This document shows positions 1 to 8,264 of a DNA stretch of 37,925 nt, piece by piece. Source of the stretch: Actinomycetota bacterium (GTDB taxonomy: Bacteria > Actinomycetota > Aquicultoria > Subteraquimicrobiales > UBA9087). The stretch's first letter is position 1; each line of letters opens with the position of its first letter. The notes under the pieces were generated by a model, which saw only the letters and a program-made list of their open reading frames with translations, did not search any database and had not been told where the DNA came from. The position numbers were made by a program, and so were the translations under genes. The DNA lies in the NCBI GenBank assembly GCA_030019215.1, contig JASEEZ010000019.1, forward strand, positions 1 to 37,925, given 5' to 3'.

Positions 1-315
1 TAAGGCTCTAGACCTGATTAAGGAGCCAGCCTCTTTCCAACTGAATCATGTGCGAATGAGAGCACGGATAGATGACTGAAAAATGGTCCAAATGAGGCCG
101 CTTGAGGAAAGACATCTGGCCAACAACTTAACACCGGTTACTTGACAGGGGCAGCTTTTTCATAGATGACCCTATTCCTGTGTATTAGTGGTCTTTTGAA
201 CAAAGCATAGTTTTAGCCTTTTTAAGACAGAACTATAAAATCTGTTGTGTCATATAGGTCTTGGCGATAAAGGAGTTCACTGCAGGCGAATTTGGCCGCC
301 AGAAAGCAAGGTCTT
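1..315. other. Left-edge stretch without a supportable gene
   Basis: I see no convincing gene in these 315 bases. On the plus strand a frame is open from base 2 to a TGA at 80-82 and could be the last 26 codons of a gene cut by the window edge (it ends in ...RMRARIDD). So short an open frame is expected by chance and I do not recognise it. The composition is AT-rich, like the two genes that follow, and unlike the ribosomal cluster. No terminator-like GC hairpin with a T-run is visible downstream of the nuclease-like gene that ends at 316. Confidence 0.3.
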
Positions 316-1140
316 TTACATCATATTATCTGACGACGGCCATACCTTAACCCATTTGTTGTCACGGTGGCAATACTGTTCGTCGTCATCATCTGTAAAA
401 ATATCTATCGGCATTGGGCATACAGCATAAGGATTGTGAACTACTCTTAAACACATTGGTCGTTCTGATTTCATGTCGTCGTCAAAATATCTTACTTTTG
501 CCATATTTACAGCAACCGCACTTATATACGTATGCTGACTTTTAGTAAGCCGTCGGTCTTTTCCATGGAATAGTTGCATGGAGCCAACAACATTACCACT
601 CTTTGAATCAACTTTCCCTCGGAACTCGAGTGTGCCAAATATCTGTATCAATGCTACTACATCTGTAGGAATTGAAAATTGGCGCCAATTATCGAGAACA
701 ACAAGACACGGTATGTTCCGATCTTTATATGGCGAAAGCTGTTTTGCTGCAAGTTTCACTGGTCCCCTCAAACGGTCAAGAAACTCTTTAGGATTAACTG
801 TTCCCACTTTGCTTTGCCGACGTTCTACAGGGCCTGGCTTACTAATTGACTTAACTTCAACTAAAAGATTTCCCCAAGGCGTTTCCACAAAGAAATCCGG
901 TCGAGTTCCTTCTACCCTGATTTTTTGTTCAATCTGATCTTCAGACCAAAATTTGTAGCCTCTTTGATTCAGAAGCCAGCAGAACCTTTGCTCTGCCACA
1001 TCCATTATCTGCCTCTCCCAAGAATAGCTGTTTTCGCCTAATTCCGCTGTTTGTGAAGTCCGAAGGGTTTGAGCGAACGAATGAGCTACTGCAAACAGCG
1101 TGTTAGGCGACGTTTTGTTCTTTTTTAACTCATATTCCAA
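316..1140 (-). CDS. PD-(D/E)XK nuclease-like protein
   Basis: A 274-residue protein of unknown family. Around residues 46-97 it has the layout of the PD-(D/E)XK nuclease fold: a helix carrying Glu50 (DVAEQRFCWLLNQRGY), then RPDFFV with Asp82, a short turn, and LLVEVKS with Glu95 and Lys97. In restriction-type and repair nucleases these acidic residues and the Lys bind metal and cut DNA or RNA; activity here is inference. No signal peptide or membrane segment is seen. The longest frame opens with TTG, overlapping the stop of the gene transcribed just before it (1130-1693), and has no clear ribosome binding site. An ATG at 1003-1005 (residue 46) is preceded by a good GGGAGAGG, so the true N-terminus is uncertain. 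The gene is AT-rich next to a mid-GC ribosomal cluster, which suggests transfer. It may form a two-gene unit with its neighbour. Confidence 0.6.
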   Translation of the reverse strand: MEYELKKNKTSPNTLFAVAHSFAQTLRTSQTAELGENSYSWERQIMDVAEQRFCWLLNQRGYKFWSEDQIEQKIRVEGTRPDFFVETPWGNLLVEVKSISKPGPVERRQSKVGTVNPKEFLDRLRGPVKLAAKQLSPYKDRNIPCLVVLDNWRQFSIPTDVVALIQIFGTLEFRGKVDSKSGNVVGSMQLFHGKDRRLTKSQHTYISAVAVNMAKVRYFDDDMKSERPMCLRVVHNPYAVCPMPIDIFTDDDDEQYCHRDNKWVKVWPSSDNMM

Positions 1141-1693
1141 TTTTATATTTGCGCTTTATGTCGGTCATATAATCTATCATATCTTTAAGTAGGTATCCGA
1201 CCCAAAGCTGCATCTCAAGAATCGTCTTGCCCCACCGTTTACTGAATTCTTTCTTAAATTCCTCGATACCAGTTAAATCCTCAATCTTTTTACCAGAAAC
1301 ATTTCCGAGAAAGTCATATGGTAACTGGCGTATCAGGAATTTTGGCTCATTTTCAGTAAGTTTATAGTATTGCGCATATCTATTTCTAATTTGCTCTTCC
1401 AATTTTGTTAAATTTAAAAGCTGAGCTGGTAAATCTAATTTTTTCTCATATACATATTTATGGAAAGCGTCTAGAAGTCTTTCTGTAAATTCTTTATTTT
1501 CAGTAAACACCCTTTGACATACATAAGTCATAAGAAACATAAAGAGATAAAACAACTCTCGATTAAATGTCTCTATATCTTTTTCTATATTAAACTTTTT
1601 TCTAAATCCATTAATCTCGTTAGGTGCACACCATTGCAATATAACTTCAGCAAGTTCTTTGCCTATTTCTTCAGCAGTGATTTTTTGTCCCAT
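1130..1693 (-). CDS. Hypothetical helical protein paired with a nuclease-like gene
   Basis: A 187-residue protein I do not recognise. It reads as almost entirely alpha-helical and charged, with an aromatic-rich helix near residues 46-60 (ELFYLFMFLMTYVCQRV) that is amphipathic rather than a clear membrane span. There are no metal-binding or nucleotide-binding motifs. The start ATG (1691-1693) has a good site, GGAAGGA, 5-6 bases upstream. Its TGA overlaps the TTG start of the following nuclease-like gene, so the two are probably translated together. AT-rich codon use sets both apart from the ribosomal cluster. The 208-bp spacer to truA holds a 7-bp inverted repeat (TCCGCCA / TGGCGGA, about 1780-1800) but no promoter I would defend. 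A defence or toxin role would be guesswork. Confidence 0.55.
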   Translation of the reverse strand: MGQKITAEEIGKELAEVILQWCAPNEINGFRKKFNIEKDIETFNRELFYLFMFLMTYVCQRVFTENKEFTERLLDAFHKYVYEKKLDLPAQLLNLTKLEEQIRNRYAQYYKLTENEPKFLIRQLPYDFLGNVSGKKIEDLTGIEEFKKEFSKRWGKTILEMQLWVGYLLKDMIDYMTDIKRKYKIGI

Positions 1694-1901
1694 AAAAGTT
1701 CCTTCCTATTGATTCTATTACTCCGTTTTAAAATATCGCCTATCTCGTTTATATCTGAACTACTTCGTTTATGCTCCTCCGCCATAAAGCGCTGGCGGAC
1801 AAGCAAATTAGCATCATTCGCCCCTTACTATTTCCTTATCTGCCTGGTTTTTCCTCCGTATCTTTGTTGCTCAAAAAGGTATTTACACAAAATTGATTTT
1901 T

Positions 1902-2672
1902 TTAATAACTGATGTTGGTAAGGAAAAGAGCCTTGGCTGGAGCGGTCGGTCCGGCTTTTGTTCTTTCCTTCCCCTCGAGTATCTCCTTGACCGCTCCAGG
2001 GGTAAGATTTCCCAAGCCTACCTCCAACAAAGTTCCCACCATCGTGCGCACCATATTGTGAAGGAAAGCATTGGCTCGAACTCTGATGATCAGGAGTCCC
2101 TTTACCGGCTTATCCGTTCGCCTGCAGGCAAGCTCAAAAACTGTCCTTATTGGTCTCCCCAGCCCGCCGACGGTGGACTGCACACAGAAGGCGGAGAAAT
2201 CGTGGGTGCCCACAAGAAACTGGGCCGCCTCCCGCATCGCCTTTAGATTCAGCCGACGGGCCACAAAATGAGAGTATCTATCCAAGAAGGGCGAGGGATG
2301 GGATTGATTGAGGATAAAATACTCGTACTCCCTGGAGGTGGCACTCCTCCGGGCACAGAAGGAAGAATCAACGATCTCGATGCTCTTCACAGCTATATCC
2401 TTGGGGAGTAGACAGTTCAAAGACCACTGAAGCCGATCTGCTTCAAACAAAGCGTACGTCTTAAAGCTAACTACCTGATGAAGGGCATGAACTCCAGCAT
2501 CTGTCCTCCCCGCCCCCACCACCTTGATCTCCTCTCGAAGGATGATTGAGAGAGCCTTTTCCAACTCGCCCTGGATGGTCGGCTGATTGGGCTGCCTCTG
2601 GAAACCGGCATAGTTTGTGCCATCGTACTCCACAACCATCTTGATGCCACGCATATCAGCCTTCTCCGTCAT
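1902..2672 (-). CDS. truA: tRNA pseudouridine(38-40) synthase TruA
   Basis: TruA isomerises uridine to pseudouridine at positions 38-40 of the tRNA anticodon arm. The product is 256 residues, normal for the family. The catalytic signature GRTDAGVHA lies at residues 55-63 with the nucleophile Asp58; the N-terminal MVVEYDGTNYAGFQRQ and the C-terminal FLHNMVRTMVGTLLEVG blocks are also typical. I chose the ATG at 2670-2672, preceded by GAGGAG at 7-8 bases, rather than an upstream start that would add 25 non-conserved residues overlapping ecfT. Only 11 bases separate it from ecfT, so it is the last gene of the ecfA1-ecfA2-ecfT-truA unit, an arrangement known from Gram-positive bacteria. Confidence 0.96.
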   Translation of the reverse strand: MTEKADMRGIKMVVEYDGTNYAGFQRQPNQPTIQGELEKALSIILREEIKVVGAGRTDAGVHALHQVVSFKTYALFEADRLQWSLNCLLPKDIAVKSIEIVDSSFCARRSATSREYEYFILNQSHPSPFLDRYSHFVARRLNLKAMREAAQFLVGTHDFSAFCVQSTVGGLGRPIRTVFELACRRTDKPVKGLLIIRVRANAFLHNMVRTMVGTLLEVGLGNLTPGAVKEILEGKERTKAGPTAPAKALFLTNISY

Positions 2673-2683
2673 GTTTTTCTCCT

Positions 2684-3484
2684 CTAAAATCGCCCAACCA
2701 GAATCGCCAGCACCAGGAGCACGACCGTCGCCATCCCCATCAGCCAATCTTTGCCCTCCATCCGTAGAGCCCGCATTCTAGTCCTTCCCTCCCCTCCCCG
2801 ATAACACCGGGATTCCATAGCCAGAGCCAGTTCATCAGCTCTACGGAAGACATCAACGAAGAGGGGAACAAGTAAAGGCACGAGACTCCTGGCTCTCCTA
2901 AAGATGTTGCCCGATTCGAAGTCGGCTCCCCGGGCCATCTGAGCCTTCATTATCTTCTCCGTCTCGACCAGAAGCGTTGGTATGAACCTCAAAGCGATTG
3001 TCATCATCATCGCCAGCTCATGGGCAGGCACCTTGAATCTTCTGAAGGGGGAGAGAAGATACTCTATACCATCGGTCAGCTCGATGGGAGTAGTAGTGAA
3101 AGTGAGAAGCGACGTTCCAGAAACGAGCAGAACGAGCCTGGCACAAAAAAACAGGCCATTCTGTAGGCCTTCCTGGGTGATCCTGAGCGGTCCCAGCAAC
3201 AATATAACCAGACCGGGGGTGAACAACAGGTGCATCACCAGAGTGAAGAGAAGAATGTAGCGAAGGGGTTTCAGCCCCCTGAGAATCCAGCTCCAGGGAA
3301 GCTGCCCCACATAAACCACCAGACAAAGAAGAAGACCCAACGCCGCAAAGCCGGTGAAGCTCTTGACCATAAATATGGCCACCATGAGTAGCATGGTGAG
3401 ACAGATCTTCACTCGCGGATCGAGGTGATGAATTGGCGACTCGGCAGGAAAGTACTGTCCCACGGTCACCCTTAGCGCTTTCAT
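2684..3484 (-). CDS. ecfT: ECF transporter transmembrane subunit EcfT
   Basis: EcfT is the integral-membrane coupling subunit of energy-coupling-factor transporters. It joins the two ATPases to interchangeable vitamin- or metal-binding S components. The 266-residue protein has several hydrophobic spans (about residues 30-50, 55-75, 85-115 and a C-terminal span near 245-264). Two coupling-helix motifs are visible: ARG in MKAQMARGADF and the second in ESRCYRGGEG. These are the family's contacts with the ATPase grooves. The ATG overlaps the ecfA2 stop by 4 bases (ATGA), indicating coupled translation. No S component is encoded here, so the substrate cannot be told; this is normal for the shared (group II) module. 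Confidence 0.93.
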   Translation of the reverse strand: MKALRVTVGQYFPAESPIHHLDPRVKICLTMLLMVAIFMVKSFTGFAALGLLLCLVVYVGQLPWSWILRGLKPLRYILLFTLVMHLLFTPGLVILLLGPLRITQEGLQNGLFFCARLVLLVSGTSLLTFTTTPIELTDGIEYLLSPFRRFKVPAHELAMMMTIALRFIPTLLVETEKIMKAQMARGADFESGNIFRRARSLVPLLVPLFVDVFRRADELALAMESRCYRGGEGRTRMRALRMEGKDWLMGMATVVLLVLAILVGRF

Positions 3485-4338
3485 CTCACCATCTCCCCGA
3501 ACAGATCCAAAATGACATCAGCCGCCTGCTCTACCTCAAATAAACTGAAAGGAACCTTCATGCCTCTATCGATGAGGGACATAAAAAGAGAGGTCACGCG
3601 GGGAATATCCAATCCTATCTCCCTTAGTTTCTGCGCTTGAGAGAAGATTCGCCTCGGCTCATCATCGAAAAGGATATGTCCCTCGTTGAGAACGATCAGC
3701 CTATCAGCCAGATGAGCCACCTCATCCATATCGTGGGAAACCAGAACTATGGTCAGAGATTCGGTGTGATGGAGGTGCTCGAGACGGGACAGTATCTCCT
3801 CCCGCCCCTGGGAGTCCAGACCAGAGGTAGGTTCATCCAAAACCAGCATCTTGGGTTCCATCGCCAGGACGCCGGCGATGGCCACACGCCTCATCTCACC
3901 CCCACTGAGGGAAAAGGGAGAACGGTTCTTAAAAGAATCGTAATCGAGGCCCACGAACTCCAGCGACTTTTTCACTCTCACCTCGATCTCTTCCTCGGAA
4001 CACCCCAGATTGCGAGGTCCAAAGGCAACATCGCCAAAGACGCTTTCCTCGAAAAGTTGATTTTCGGGAAATTGAAAGACCAGGCCTATCTTCTGCCTGG
4101 CCTCGGCGGGCTTGATCTCAACACCCACCTCCTTGTCCTCCACAAAAACCTTTCCCTGGGTGGGGATCAATAGCCCATTGAAGTGTTGAATTAGAGTTGA
4201 TTTCCCCGAACCCGTGGGCCCAATTAGACCAATGAACTCGCCCTCCTGAATGGAAACACTTATATTCCTCAAGGCTGTCTGTGCCAGGGGAGTCCTCTCC
4301 ATATAGGTGAAGCTGACGTCCTCTAACTCAAGGAGCAT
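3481..4338 (-). CDS. ecfA2: ECF transporter ATPase EcfA2
   Basis: Second ATP-binding subunit of the ECF module, 285 residues. Motifs in order: Walker A GPTGSGKST (about residues 39-47), Q-loop FQFPENQLFE, ABC signature LSGGEMRRVAIAG, Walker B MLVLDEPTSGLDS, and the switch His in VSHDMDE. The family forms an EcfA1-EcfA2 heterodimer that powers EcfT and a bound S component. It overlaps ecfA1 by 16 bases and ecfT by 4 bases. The assignment of A2 versus A1 rests on gene order (A1-A2-T) and on similarity in layout to Gram-positive operons. Confidence 0.92.
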   Translation of the reverse strand: MLLELEDVSFTYMERTPLAQTALRNISVSIQEGEFIGLIGPTGSGKSTLIQHFNGLLIPTQGKVFVEDKEVGVEIKPAEARQKIGLVFQFPENQLFEESVFGDVAFGPRNLGCSEEEIEVRVKKSLEFVGLDYDSFKNRSPFSLSGGEMRRVAIAGVLAMEPKMLVLDEPTSGLDSQGREEILSRLEHLHHTESLTIVLVSHDMDEVAHLADRLIVLNEGHILFDDEPRRIFSQAQKLREIGLDIPRVTSLFMSLIDRGMKVPFSLFEVEQAADVILDLFGEMVR

Positions 4339-5153
4339 AAGGCTCTCACCATCTCTTCCACATCCAGAATGTCTTGGGGAACCTTCAATCCCCTCTTGGT
4401 CAGGTGGTGCGCCAGGATTGTCATGAGGGGAGGGGTGATCCCCAGAGACTTTACCCTCTCCACATCGCCTAAGGCAGCTCGAGGAGCACCATCCAGAGCC
4501 ACCCTTCCCTTATCCATCACGATAACTCGCTCAGCGTAAATGGCCTCCTCGACAAAGTGAGTGATGTGAACTACGGTAACCCCCTCCTTAACATTCAAAT
4601 TCCGGAGGGTTTCCATGACTTCCCTCCTCCCCCTGGGATCAAGTTGGGAGGTGGGTTCGTCAAGAACCAGGTATTTCGACTTCATCGCCAGGATGCCGGC
4701 GATGGCCACTCTCTGCTTCTGCCCTCCTGAAAGGAGGTGCGGTTCATACCTGGCATACTCTGACATATGAACAGCGGACAACGCCTCGTCCACCCTTTTT
4801 CGAATCTCGACAGGGGGAGCACCCAGATTTTCGGGGCCGAAGGCGACATCCTCCTCCACCACGGTTGCCACTATCTGATTGTCGGGGTTTTGGAAGACCA
4901 TCCCCACAAGTTGTCTTATTTTCCAGAGATCCTGAGGGTCTTTTGTCGAAAGCCCATCCACACTAACCTCACCCGCGGTGGGGAGAAGAAGCCCGTTGAA
5001 GTGCCTGGCCAGAGTGGATTTCCCCGAACCATTGCGACCGAGGACTACCACAAACTCGCCCTCTTTGACGGCCAGATTGATATCATTCAGGGCGAGAATT
5101 TCATCCTCCCGCCCCGGATTGTAGACAAAACTCAAGCCCGTTATCCTGATCAT
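4323..5153 (-). CDS. ecfA1: ECF transporter ATPase EcfA1
   Basis: First ATP-binding subunit of the ECF module, 276 residues. Walker A is GRNGSGKST, Q-loop FQNPDNQIVA, signature LSGGQKQRVAIAG, Walker B YLVLDEPTSQLDP, switch His in ITHFVEEA. The ATG at 5151-5153 follows AGGTGAGG. An intrinsic terminator ends only a few bases before this ribosome binding site (see 5162-5195), so expression must come from read-through of the ribosomal operon or from a promoter within the terminator region. In many Gram-positive bacteria this gene directly follows rplQ, as here. Confidence 0.92.
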   Translation of the reverse strand: MIRITGLSFVYNPGREDEILALNDINLAVKEGEFVVVLGRNGSGKSTLARHFNGLLLPTAGEVSVDGLSTKDPQDLWKIRQLVGMVFQNPDNQIVATVVEEDVAFGPENLGAPPVEIRKRVDEALSAVHMSEYARYEPHLLSGGQKQRVAIAGILAMKSKYLVLDEPTSQLDPRGRREVMETLRNLNVKEGVTVVHITHFVEEAIYAERVIVMDKGRVALDGAPRAALGDVERVKSLGITPPLMTILAHHLTKRGLKVPQDILDVEEMVRALCSLS

Positions 5154-5161
5154 TCCTCACC

Positions 5162-5195
5162 TAAAAATAAGGCAAAAGCATTGAGCTTTTGCCTT
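5162..5195 (-). terminator. Intrinsic terminator after rplQ, abutting ecfA1
   Basis: Read on the minus strand, an 11-bp perfect stem AAGGCAAAAGC / GCTTTTGCCTT with a 5-base loop is followed by ATTTTTA. It is the only strong intrinsic terminator I find between the str promoter and the end of the alpha operon. The T-run ends about 8 bases before the ecfA1 start codon, touching its ribosome binding site. Upstream of it (minus strand) lies a possible weak promoter: TTGATC at 5217-5222 and extended -10 TGTTAATCT with TAATCT at 5196-5201, spacing 15. Transcripts from that promoter would begin inside the stem and so escape termination. Confidence 0.85.
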
Positions 5196-5219
5196 AGATT
5201 AACATATTCCAATAACGAT

Positions 5220-5247
5220 CAACCACCCCGCCGTCGGGGGGTGGTTG
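5220..5247. repeat. GC-rich inverted repeat between rplQ and ecfA1
   Basis: A 10-bp perfect inverted repeat, CAACCACCCC / GGGGTGGTTG, flanks an 8-base GC-rich centre. It starts 3 bases after the rplQ stop codon and probably forms a 3'-end stabilising hairpin in the alpha-operon transcript. Its core CCCCGCC...GGGG resembles the palindromes at 12512-12530, 36647-36663 and 37813-37829. Confidence 0.7.
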
Positions 5248-5249
5248 CT

Positions 5250-5600
5250 TTACACCAACTCTATAAAAACCATGGGAGCGGCATCCCCTTGCCGGGGGCC
5301 GATCTTCAAAATCCGGGTGAAGCCACCCTGTCTCTCCTTAAAACGAGGGGCTATCTCCGAAAAAATCTTGTGGACAAGCCCTCTGTCCTCAATCATGGAA
5401 AGCACTTGACGTCGAGAAGGAACATCCCCTTTCTTCGCTAACGTCACTACCTCATCAATTAGGGAGCGAACCTCCTTGGCCCGCGCTTCGGTCGTTTTAA
5501 TCCGCCCATGCTCAAAAACCTGGGCAGCCAAACTTTGCAGGATTGCTTTCCTATGCTCAGCGTCGCTACCAATTTTTCTTCCCTTTTTGAGATGCCTCAT
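5250..5600 (-). CDS. rplQ: 50S ribosomal protein L17
   Basis: L17 of the large subunit, 116 residues, typical of the short bacterial form. The N-terminus MRHLKKGRKIGSDAEHRKAILQSLAAQVFEHGRIKTTEARAKEVR matches the conserved globular core that sits near the tunnel exit. It starts 5 bases after the rpoA stop, the usual last pair of the alpha operon. Confidence 0.97.
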   Translation of the reverse strand: MRHLKKGRKIGSDAEHRKAILQSLAAQVFEHGRIKTTEARAKEVRSLIDEVVTLAKKGDVPSRRQVLSMIEDRGLVHKIFSEIAPRFKERQGGFTRILKIGPRQGDAAPMVFIELV

Positions 5601-5605
5601 CTTCC

Positions 5606-6541
5606 CTACTCACTTTGTTTCAACGACAGATCGAGTGCAGCAAGCTTTTCTTTAACCTCTTCAATGGATTTCGTTCCAAAGTTCCTGATGTTGAGCAAGT
5701 CGGCCTCGGTATTATTTATCAGCTGTTGTAGGGTGTTTACCCCTTGCCTCTTCAGGCAGTTGTAGGAGCGCACCGAAAAATCCATGCCCTCGATGGGTAA
5801 ATCGAGGCTTTTGTCTTTCTGAAGTTCATCAGCGGCAAACACAACTTCCTCGGCTTTATCCGGAGACTGTTCCATGAACAAAGCCATATGGTCATTGACA
5901 ATTTTGGCAGCCAAACTCACCGCTTCCGCAGAGTCTATGCTCCCGTTGGTCTCCACCTCCAAAATCAACCTATCGTAATCCGTTCTCTGACCAACCCGGG
6001 CATTCTCAACGGTGTAGGAGACCCGTCTTATAGGGCTGAAAAGAGAATCTACGGGAATGGTCCCTATGGGGGCGGAGGGCTTCTTGTTGCGCTCCGCTGG
6101 AACATACCCTCTGCCCTTCTCCACGACCATTTCCATCTCTATCTTGCCCTCTTTATTAGCAGTGGCAATGTGGAGATTAGGATTGACCACCTCAACCTCA
6201 CCGGGAAGAATGATGTCCTTTGCCTTGACCTCCTTAGGACCTTTCGCCTCGATTCTTATGGTCGCCGGCTCATCATCTTGGAGCTTTAAGACTAACTCCT
6301 TCAAATTCAAAATGATATCGGCTACATCTTCTTTTACCCCTGGTATCGTCGAGAATTCATGGGCCACTCCCTCAATCCTTATTGAGGCTATTGCCGCCCC
6401 GGGGAGAGAAGAGAGTAACACTCTCCGAAGCATATTCCCCAGAGTATACCCAAAACCTCTCTCAAGGGGCTCCACGCTAAATTTAGCTGAAAAATCGGAT
6501 ACTTTCTCCATAGAGATGCGAGGTTTTAAAATTTCTAACAT
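5606..6541 (-). CDS. rpoA: RNA polymerase alpha subunit
   Basis: Alpha subunit, 311 residues. The N-terminal domain (about 1-225) dimerises and nucleates assembly of beta and beta'; conserved FSAKFSVEPLERGFGYTLGNMLRRVLLSSLPGAAI is seen. The C-terminal domain (about 240-305), which touches UP elements and activators, contains LKRQGVNTLQQLINNTEADLLNIRNFGTKSIEEVKEKL with its helix-hairpin-helix. The ATG follows AAGGAGG at 8 bases. It lies between rpsD and rplQ as in most bacteria. Confidence 0.98.
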   Translation of the reverse strand: MLEILKPRISMEKVSDFSAKFSVEPLERGFGYTLGNMLRRVLLSSLPGAAIASIRIEGVAHEFSTIPGVKEDVADIILNLKELVLKLQDDEPATIRIEAKGPKEVKAKDIILPGEVEVVNPNLHIATANKEGKIEMEMVVEKGRGYVPAERNKKPSAPIGTIPVDSLFSPIRRVSYTVENARVGQRTDYDRLILEVETNGSIDSAEAVSLAAKIVNDHMALFMEQSPDKAEEVVFAADELQKDKSLDLPIEGMDFSVRSYNCLKRQGVNTLQQLINNTEADLLNIRNFGTKSIEEVKEKLAALDLSLKQSE

Positions 6542-6601
6542 AGATGTGCCTCCTTAACATAACAGAGCATGGTGAGAAATGGGCGATTCCTCTTCAGCTC
6601 A

Positions 6602-7228
6602 CTACTTGGAGTAAAGTTCAACAACGAGTTTTTCTTGAATCGGAACGTCTATTTGTTCTCTGCTTGGTATCTCCAGTACTTTACCAGTGAAATTTTTGTA
6701 ATCCACCTCAAGCCAGATAGGCACTTGGGCCTTCGAGGAGGACTCGGCGCTTTCCTTGATGCGGGGCACATTCTGGCCCTTGGGGCTCAGGGTGATAACA
6801 TCCCCGGGTTCAACCCGATAAGATGGAATGTCAACAACCCGACCATTGACCATAAAGTGCCCATGTTTGACAAATTGACGAGCCTCACTCCTGGAAAAGG
6901 CGAAACCCAAACGGTAAACGACATTATCCAACCGGAGCTCTAAAAGCTTTAGAAGATTCTCGCCGGTAATGCCCTTCTGTCTCGCCGCCAAGGTGTAATA
7001 ACCTTTGAACTGCTTTTCCAGTAGGCCGTAGAATCGCTTGGCCCTTTGCTTCTCTCTCAACTGCTTGTTGTAGTCCGATTCTTTGGCGTACTTTTTGCCC
7101 TTCTCACCAGGAGGATAAGGATGCCTCTCCATGGCACATTTATCCGTGAGGCACCTCTCTCCCTTGAGAAATAACTTTTCACCCTCTCTTCGACAAAGCT
7201 TGCAACGAGGACCTACATATCTTGCCAT
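6602..7228 (-). CDS. rpsD: 30S ribosomal protein S4, zinc-binding form
   Basis: S4 is a primary 16S rRNA binder that starts assembly of the 30S body and often represses its own operon. The product is 208 residues. The N-terminal segment carries four cysteines (Cys9, Cys12, Cys26, Cys31: CKLC...CLTDKC), the zinc-holding form. The S4 RNA-binding domain ([31 protein letters not shown]) follows at about residues 98-130. The ATG start is 12 bases after the rpsK stop region. Confidence 0.97.
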   Translation of the reverse strand: MARYVGPRCKLCRREGEKLFLKGERCLTDKCAMERHPYPPGEKGKKYAKESDYNKQLREKQRAKRFYGLLEKQFKGYYTLAARQKGITGENLLKLLELRLDNVVYRLGFAFSRSEARQFVKHGHFMVNGRVVDIPSYRVEPGDVITLSPKGQNVPRIKESAESSSKAQVPIWLEVDYKNFTGKVLEIPSREQIDVPIQEKLVVELYSK

Positions 7229-7240
7229 ATCAGCTTGCTC

Positions 7241-7639
7241 CTAAACTCTCCTTCTCTTCCGTGGACGACAACCATTGTGGGGCACCGGAGTAACATCGGT
7301 GATGCTGCATACCTCCAAACCGGCAGCCTGGAGTGACCTGATGGCAGCCTCCCGACCAGCACCCGGTCCCTTCACAAAAACCTCGATCTTTTTCATACCA
7401 TGTTCGCGAGCTTTCTTGGCTGCCGACTCCGCCGCCAACTGAGCAGCAAAGGGCGTGCTCTTTCTGGACCCCTTAAACCCCATCGTACCAGCACTTTCCC
7501 AGACAACCACGTTACCTTCAAGATCAGTGATGGTAATAACCGTATTGTTGAAGGTGGACTTTATGCGTGCGGCACCACGAGCAATATTCTTGCGCTCCTT
7601 GCGTCTCACCTTGGACTTTGCGTTTTTCTTCCTTGCCAA
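7241..7639 (-). CDS. rpsK: 30S ribosomal protein S11
   Basis: S11 sits on the 30S platform next to S7 and the mRNA exit. The product is 132 residues and ends in the conserved [36 protein letters not shown] is also typical. The start is TTG (7637-7639), strongly supported by GAGGAGG 5 bases upstream and by the conserved MARKK start. Confidence 0.97.
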   Translation of the reverse strand: MARKKNAKSKVRRKERKNIARGAARIKSTFNNTVITITDLEGNVVVWESAGTMGFKGSRKSTPFAAQLAAESAAKKAREHGMKKIEVFVKGPGAGREAAIRSLQAAGLEVCSITDVTPVPHNGCRPRKRRRV

Positions 7640-7650
7640 CTCAGCCTCCT

Positions 7651-8022
7651 CTACGCCTTACGCTTAACGCCAATTGCCTTTCGGGGACCCTTACGCGTAC
7701 GAGCATTGGTGTGGGTTCTCTGTCCTCTGACAGGAAGACCTCTTCTATGACGTAATCCGCGATAGCAACCGATTTCCATCAGGCGCTTTATATTTTGAGA
7801 AACCTCCCTCCGGAGATCCCCTTCCACCTTTAAATTCTTATCGATATAGGCACGAAGTCTCACCACTTCTTCCTCGGTGAGATCGCGAACTCGCGTAGCC
7901 GGGTCCACCTTCGCTGCGGTCAAAATCCGCTTCGCGCTAGAAGCCCCAACGCCATATATATAGGTCAGAGCGACTTCCACTCTTTTTTCTCGCGGAAGAT
8001 CAATCCCTGCAATTCGTGCCAA
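7651..8022 (-). CDS. rpsM: 30S ribosomal protein S13
   Basis: S13 of the 30S head, forming bridges to the large subunit and touching P-site tRNA. It is 123 residues; [26 protein letters not shown] and [28 protein letters not shown] are diagnostic. The start is TTG (8020-8022) with GGGGGTAGG just upstream; no nearer ATG fits the conserved N-terminus. Confidence 0.97.
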   Translation of the reverse strand: MARIAGIDLPREKRVEVALTYIYGVGASSAKRILTAAKVDPATRVRDLTEEEVVRLRAYIDKNLKVEGDLRREVSQNIKRLMEIGCYRGLRHRRGLPVRGQRTHTNARTRKGPRKAIGVKRKA

Positions 8023-8067
8023 TTAACCTACCCCCAATCAAATCGGCGAATATTTTCCCGCCGCCTT

Positions 8068-8181
8068 CTACCCCTGCCTCTGCTTATGTCTGGGGTTATC
8101 ACAAATTACTATGACTTTTCCTTTGCGCCTTATTATCTTGCACTTTTCACATATCTTCTTAACAGACGGTTTAACCTTCAT
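8068..8181 (-). CDS. rpmJ: 50S ribosomal protein L36, zinc form
   Basis: A 37-residue protein, [19 protein letters not shown]..., found by direct translation between infA and rpsM. Cys11, Cys14, Cys27 and His32 form the zinc ribbon of the C+ type L36. Many bacteria also carry a zinc-free paralogue used in zinc starvation; none is in this window. The infA-rpmJ-rpsM order is the usual one. Confidence 0.97.
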   Translation of the reverse strand: MKVKPSVKKICEKCKIIRRKGKVIVICDNPRHKQRQG

Positions 8182-8264
8182 CCCAATCAACTCATTGCTC
8201 GTGGTCCGTCATCGATGAGCAATTCTATAGCCTGTAACCCATCACTGTAGCCCATCGACGGTTT

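Noticed and set aside
1-315. Insertion-sequence remnant at the left edge
   Set aside because: The short open frame and AT-rich DNA are suggestive, but I can identify neither a transposase motif nor terminal repeats.
1663-1785. A 40-codon minus-strand frame overlapping the start of the 187-residue protein (MAEEHKRSSSDINEIGDILK...)
   Set aside because: No ribosome binding site, overlaps a hairpin at its start and the next gene at its end; faint resemblance to the start of DUF721 proteins is too short to use.
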